A stretch of 43,728 nucleotides of DNA, taken from Lachnospiraceae bacterium (lineage in GTDB: Bacteria; Bacillota; Clostridia; Lachnospirales; Lachnospiraceae). This document shows positions 40,294 to 43,728 of the stretch, in pieces; the stretch's first letter is position 1, and every line of letters begins with the position of its first letter. Under the pieces are notes generated by a model that ran no database searches, was not told where the DNA came from, and saw nothing but the letters and a program-made list of their open reading frames with translations. The stretch covers positions 34,757-78,484 of the forward strand of contig JAJQHQ010000041.1 of assembly GCA_021199655.1 (NCBI GenBank), given 5' to 3'. A program made the translations under genes and the position numbers.

Positions 40294-41979
40294 ATGCTGG
40301 CAGGCTTACATGTAAAAAATATGGCGCTGATCCGGGAGGCGGAGGTCGAATTCGGCCCCGGCCTTAATATTATGACCGGAGAGACCGGCGCGGGCAAATC
40401 CATTGTGATCGGCGCGGTCAACATCGCGCTCGGCACCGGGAATTTTAAGGATTATGTGCCTGAGGATGCGGACTACGCACTGGTGGAACTGATTTTTACG
40501 ACAGAGAATCCGCGTGTGCGGGAGCTTATGGAAAAACAGGATCTGCCGTTTGAGGACGGTGAGATCATACTGACGAGAAAATATAAAGGCGGCAGGAGCA
40601 CGAGCAAGATCAATGGCGAGACGGTTCCGCTCTCTTTTGTGCGGGAGCTGTCCGGCGAGCTGATCGACATTCACGGGCAGCACGAGCATCAGTCACTGCT
40701 TTACGCGAAAAATCATCTGGGAATTCTGGACTCGTTTGCAAGGAAAGAGACAGGGCCGCTTATTCATACCGTAAAGGAACAGTACCGCAGCTATCAGAAA
40801 GTCAAAAAAGAATGGGAGCAGGCTGCCGCCTCGGATCAGGAGCGGACGAAAGAACTGGATTTTCTGCAGTATGAGATTCAGGAGATTCAGTCAGCCGCGC
40901 TGCGTCCCGGCGAGGATGAGGAGCTGGAGAGCAGCTATCGTCTCATGGTCAATGGCCAGAAAATTATGGAAGCCCTTTCGGAGACCGGTAATCTGACCGG
41001 TGCAGGCGGTTTTGGCGGCGCGGAAGATGAGATTGGCAGGGCCGCGCGCGCCCTCTCGGCTGTTCGCGGCTATGACAATTCTCTGGAGGAGCTGGGAAAC
41101 ACACTGGAAGACATGGAATCACTGCTTGGCGACTTCAATCGCAGCCTTTCCGATTATATGGATTCGTTCGTCTTTGATCCGCAGGCATTGCGTGAGACGG
41201 AAGAGCGCCTGGATCTGATCAACCGCCTGAAGTCGAAATATGGCAATACCATAGAAGAAATCCTGGCTTCCTTACAGGAAAAAGAAGACCGGGTGGAGCT
41301 TCTTGAAAACTACGAAAGCTATCGCAGTGAGCTGAAAATCAGGCTGCAGGAGAGCAGCCAGGCTCTGATGTCAACTGCCGCAGAGCTTTCTGGAGTAAGA
41401 AAACAGTATGCGAAGGTTCTCTCCGAGCAGATCCGCAGCGCACTCGTCGATCTGAATTTCCTGGACGTGCAGTTTGAGATCGTGTTTGAAGAGCTGCCGG
41501 AGCCGACGGAGGAAGGGATTGACGCCATCTGTTTCCAGATTTCCATGAATCCGGGACTGCCGCTGCGGCCCCTCGGCAGCGTGGCATCCGGCGGCGAGCT
41601 TTCCCGTATCATGCTGGCGATCAAGGCCGTCATGGCGGACAAGGATCACATCGAGACGCTGATCTTCGACGAGATTGATACCGGAATCAGCGGACGGACC
41701 GCGCAGAAGGTATCGGAGAAGATGGCAGTGATCGCGGGGAGCCATCAGATTCTCTGCATCACTCATCTCGCGCAGATCGCGGCGATGGCGGATCAGCATT
41801 TTATCATCGAAAAAAAGCCGGCTGACAGCAAGACTGTGACCCACATCGGAGTGCTGACCGAAGAAGAGAGCATCTGGGAGCTGGCAAGGATCCTGGGCGG
41901 TGCGAAGATCACCGACACGGTGCTCGAAAACGCGCGCGAGATGAAAGAGCTGGCGGCGCATATCAAGCAGGAAATATGA
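40294..41979 (+). CDS. recN: DNA repair protein RecN
   Basis: RecN is an SMC-like ATPase that gathers broken DNA ends for recombination. The 561-residue protein has Walker A GETGAGKS (29-36), DIHGQHEHQSLL, a central coiled coil (about 150-390), the signature VASGGELSRIMLAIK and Walker B TLIFDEIDTGISG. It starts 2 bp after argR with GGGGGGA upstream. There is a Gly-rich loop at about residues 231-240, GAGGFGG, that is not typical of the family. Confidence 0.96.
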   Translation: MLAGLHVKNMALIREAEVEFGPGLNIMTGETGAGKSIVIGAVNIALGTGNFKDYVPEDADYALVELIFTTENPRVRELMEKQDLPFEDGEIILTRKYKGGRSTSKINGETVPLSFVRELSGELIDIHGQHEHQSLLYAKNHLGILDSFARKETGPLIHTVKEQYRSYQKVKKEWEQAAASDQERTKELDFLQYEIQEIQSAALRPGEDEELESSYRLMVNGQKIMEALSETGNLTGAGGFGGAEDEIGRAARALSAVRGYDNSLEELGNTLEDMESLLGDFNRSLSDYMDSFVFDPQALRETEERLDLINRLKSKYGNTIEEILASLQEKEDRVELLENYESYRSELKIRLQESSQALMSTAAELSGVRKQYAKVLSEQIRSALVDLNFLDVQFEIVFEELPEPTEEGIDAICFQISMNPGLPLRPLGSVASGGELSRIMLAIKAVMADKDHIETLIFDEIDTGISGRTAQKVSEKMAVIAGSHQILCITHLAQIAAMADQHFIIEKKPADSKTVTHIGVLTEEESIWELARILGGAKITDTVLENAREMKELAAHIKQEI

Positions 41980-42000
41980 TTGGGACGGAGGTGTGGATGT

Positions 42001-43608
42001 ATGGGATACTATCTTAACTGCAATAAAACCTATTCGCTTTATGAAAGCGAAGCAAGGAAACCATATTTTGTAGATAAGACAAAGATGCTGGTCGAATTGA
42101 TCACTCTTGTAGAACAGGGAAACAATCACATCTGCATTACAAGACCAAGACGATTTGGAAAGTCTGTGATGGCATCCATGGTGGGCGCATTTTTCAGCAG
42201 GGGTTTTGACAGCAGCAGCATTTTTGATTCTCTGAATATTGCGGGTGATAAGAGATATCGGGAACATTTAAACCAGCATGATGTGATCTATATTGATTTC
42301 AGTGAAGCGGCAAATATAAGTAAAAGCTACGATCGCTTTATTGAAAGAATAGAGAAAAAACTCAGTATGGATCTGAAACGGGCATTTCCTGCTGTGGAAT
42401 TTGATGAGGACGATTCGTTGGTTGAGTATTTAAGAGCTGTTCATGAAGAGACCATGACCTCTTTTCTCTTTGTTTTCGATGAATGGGACTGTATCTTTCA
42501 CAAGAAATATATAACGAAAGAGGATAAGGAGAGCTTTATTAATTTTCTTGCCTCATTAACGAAGGGGACAGGGTATGTATCATTAAGCTATATGACGGGA
42601 GTCCTTCCGATTGCAAAATACTCAAGTGGATCTACAATCAATAATTTTGTTGAATATACGATGGCGGTGCAGCCAAAATACAGCGAATACTTTGGATTTT
42701 CGGATGAAGAAGTAGATATGCTGTATGGACGTTATCTGGAAAAAGAAAAGGAACCCGCAGTTGCAAGAGAAGATTTAAGATTATGGTATGATGGTTATCA
42801 TACCGCAGGTGGTACAAAGTTATATAATCCGCGTTCTGTTGTCCTGGCTTTGACAAATAACTGTTTGTTGAGTTACTGGACAACCACTGGTCCGTACTCG
42901 GAAATTTCCACCTATATCGTAAACGATGTTGATGGGGTTAAAAAAGACGTGGCATTAATGATTGCGGGAGAGGCTGTTCCATCGGATGTCGAGGAATTTG
43001 CCGCTACGGCCATGCATCTTAGCACGAGAGATGAAATATTTTCCGCGATGGTGGTCTACGGCTTCCTGAATTATGAGAATGGGAAGGTCCATATCCCAAA
43101 CAAAGAATTGCTGGATGAGTTTGCTAAGACCATCCGCAGGGAGAAAAAACTGGGCTACATCTATGATCTTGCAAATGCGTCCAGCCAGATGCTTCAGGCA
43201 ACGCTGGCTGGCGATACGAAGACTATGGAAGAAATCCTGCAGTTTGCTCATGATACTGAGACCCCGCTCCTGAATTATAATAATGAGACAGAATTGACGG
43301 CGATTGTGAACCTTGTTTATTTGGCTGCGAGAGATTATTATTATGTAGAAAGAGAGAATAAGGCCGGTGAAGGATATGCAGATTTTATCTTCTATCCGGA
43401 AAGACAAGGCGATGACGGAATTATTCTGGAACTGAAAGTTGATGATACTCCGGAAGCCGCCATCCGACAGATGAAAGACAAGAAGTATGCGCTGAAATTT
43501 CAGGGCAAGCTGGCGGAAAAGAAACGGCACACAGGCCGAATATTAATGGTAGGGATTGGCTACGATAAGAAGCGTAAAGACCACCATTGTAAGGTTGAAA
43601 TGATTTGA
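42001..43608 (+). CDS. AAA-ATPase-like protein with PD-(D/E)XK (DUF1703) domain
   Basis: This 535-residue protein matches the pattern of AAA-ATPase_like (PF09820) plus PDDEXK_9/DUF1703 (PF08011) proteins, very common in gut Clostridia and Bacteroidetes and often duplicated. The N-terminus holds YFVDKTKMLVELI and the P-loop RPRRFGKSV (residues 47-55); Walker B-like FVFDEWD is at about 160. The C-terminal nuclease-like part has GYADFIFYP and IILELKVDD (D...E-x-K). The start at 42001 has GGAGG 9 nt upstream. G+C is lower than in recN. The role is unknown; defence or DNA processing has been suggested for such folds, but there is no direct support here. Confidence 0.85.
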   Translation: MGYYLNCNKTYSLYESEARKPYFVDKTKMLVELITLVEQGNNHICITRPRRFGKSVMASMVGAFFSRGFDSSSIFDSLNIAGDKRYREHLNQHDVIYIDFSEAANISKSYDRFIERIEKKLSMDLKRAFPAVEFDEDDSLVEYLRAVHEETMTSFLFVFDEWDCIFHKKYITKEDKESFINFLASLTKGTGYVSLSYMTGVLPIAKYSSGSTINNFVEYTMAVQPKYSEYFGFSDEEVDMLYGRYLEKEKEPAVAREDLRLWYDGYHTAGGTKLYNPRSVVLALTNNCLLSYWTTTGPYSEISTYIVNDVDGVKKDVALMIAGEAVPSDVEEFAATAMHLSTRDEIFSAMVVYGFLNYENGKVHIPNKELLDEFAKTIRREKKLGYIYDLANASSQMLQATLAGDTKTMEEILQFAHDTETPLLNYNNETELTAIVNLVYLAARDYYYVERENKAGEGYADFIFYPERQGDDGIILELKVDDTPEAAIRQMKDKKYALKFQGKLAEKKRHTGRILMVGIGYDKKRKDHHCKVEMI

Positions 43609-43626
43609 CATACCTGACACGGAAAC

Positions 43627-43653
43627 AAAGCCGGTTATGACATCGGCTTTTTT
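43627..43653 (+). terminator. Rho-independent terminator after the AAA protein gene
   Basis: AAAGCCG (43627-43633) pairs with CGGCTTT (43644-43650), followed by TTT. A second small stem CCCGTT/AACGGG lies at about 43658-43676, and TACTCCC/GGGAGTA closes the window (43700-43728). Confidence 0.8.
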
Positions 43654-43728
43654 CATGCCCGTTTTAAAGGAACGGGCGGTGATTACCCGGATGCAAAACT
43701 ACTCCCAAAGTTATTTACTAAGGGAGTA

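Overview
The window looks like a chromosomal segment of a Gram-positive gut Clostridium of the Lachnospiraceae type. The evidence is the block Asp23-nusB-xseA-xseB-ispA-dxs-tlyA-nadK-argR-recN in the classic clostridial order, AGGAGG-type ribosome binding sites, sigma-A promoters with 17-bp spacers, carbohydrate ABC systems of the LplB/YtcP type without their own ATPase, and several AAA/PD-(D/E)XK and Uma2-type proteins that are common in this family. The genus cannot be told from the sequence alone.

Layout. 1-230: a structured repeat element next to mscL. 231-3645: mscL (minus strand), then a YhaO/YhaN-like exonuclease pair on the plus strand, the ATPase being frameshifted. 3690-15525: a carbohydrate locus with an AraC regulator, two sugar permeases, a solute-binding protein, a sialate O-acetylesterase-like hydrolase, a GH94 cellobiose-phosphorylase-like enzyme and a divergent LacI regulator (frameshifted in a T8 run). 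15623-18703: a TrpXYZ-type ABC importer (minus). 18986-24825: an AAA/nuclease-fold protein overlapping hflX, an amidase with a SPOR domain, a frameshifted mutY with in-frame 30-bp tandem repeats, and a DUF4160 remnant next to DUF2442. 24845-29688: a glycosyltransferase, pyrBI, and a large RelA/SpoT-domain protein. 29790-32196: prfC, a second structured element, and a Uma2-family protein. 32280-41979: the housekeeping block. 42001-43608: a second AAA/PD-(D/E)XK protein.

The most unusual content is between the genes. (1) Two copies of a roughly 170-nt element, at about 1-223 and 31376-31582, fold into the same structure: a long interrupted hairpin, a short GC hairpin, and a three-way junction with identical joining lengths and compensatory base changes. 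Each carries a partial second copy exactly 168 bp away. (2) A 26-27-bp interrupted palindrome (GTAACTGYGA...GAACAGTTA) occurs four times, always in the same orientation 16-39 nt upstream of a start codon (mscL, lacI-type regulator, TrpY-type permease, prfC). (3) A second structured motif occurs upstream of the sugar permease and of mutY, again with compensatory changes. (4) A 221-bp MITE-like palindrome lies between dxs and tlyA. Together these suggest several families of small dispersed RNA or DNA elements in this genome.

Three genes (yhaN-like, lacI-type, mutY) are each broken by one base in a homopolymer, and dxs lacks a canonical start codon at its expected position. Either the assembly has errors or the lineage is mutating quickly; raw reads would decide. 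Several conserved proteins also carry hydrophilic low-complexity insertions (MutY, HflX, TlyA, YhaN-like, RelA-like, esterase).
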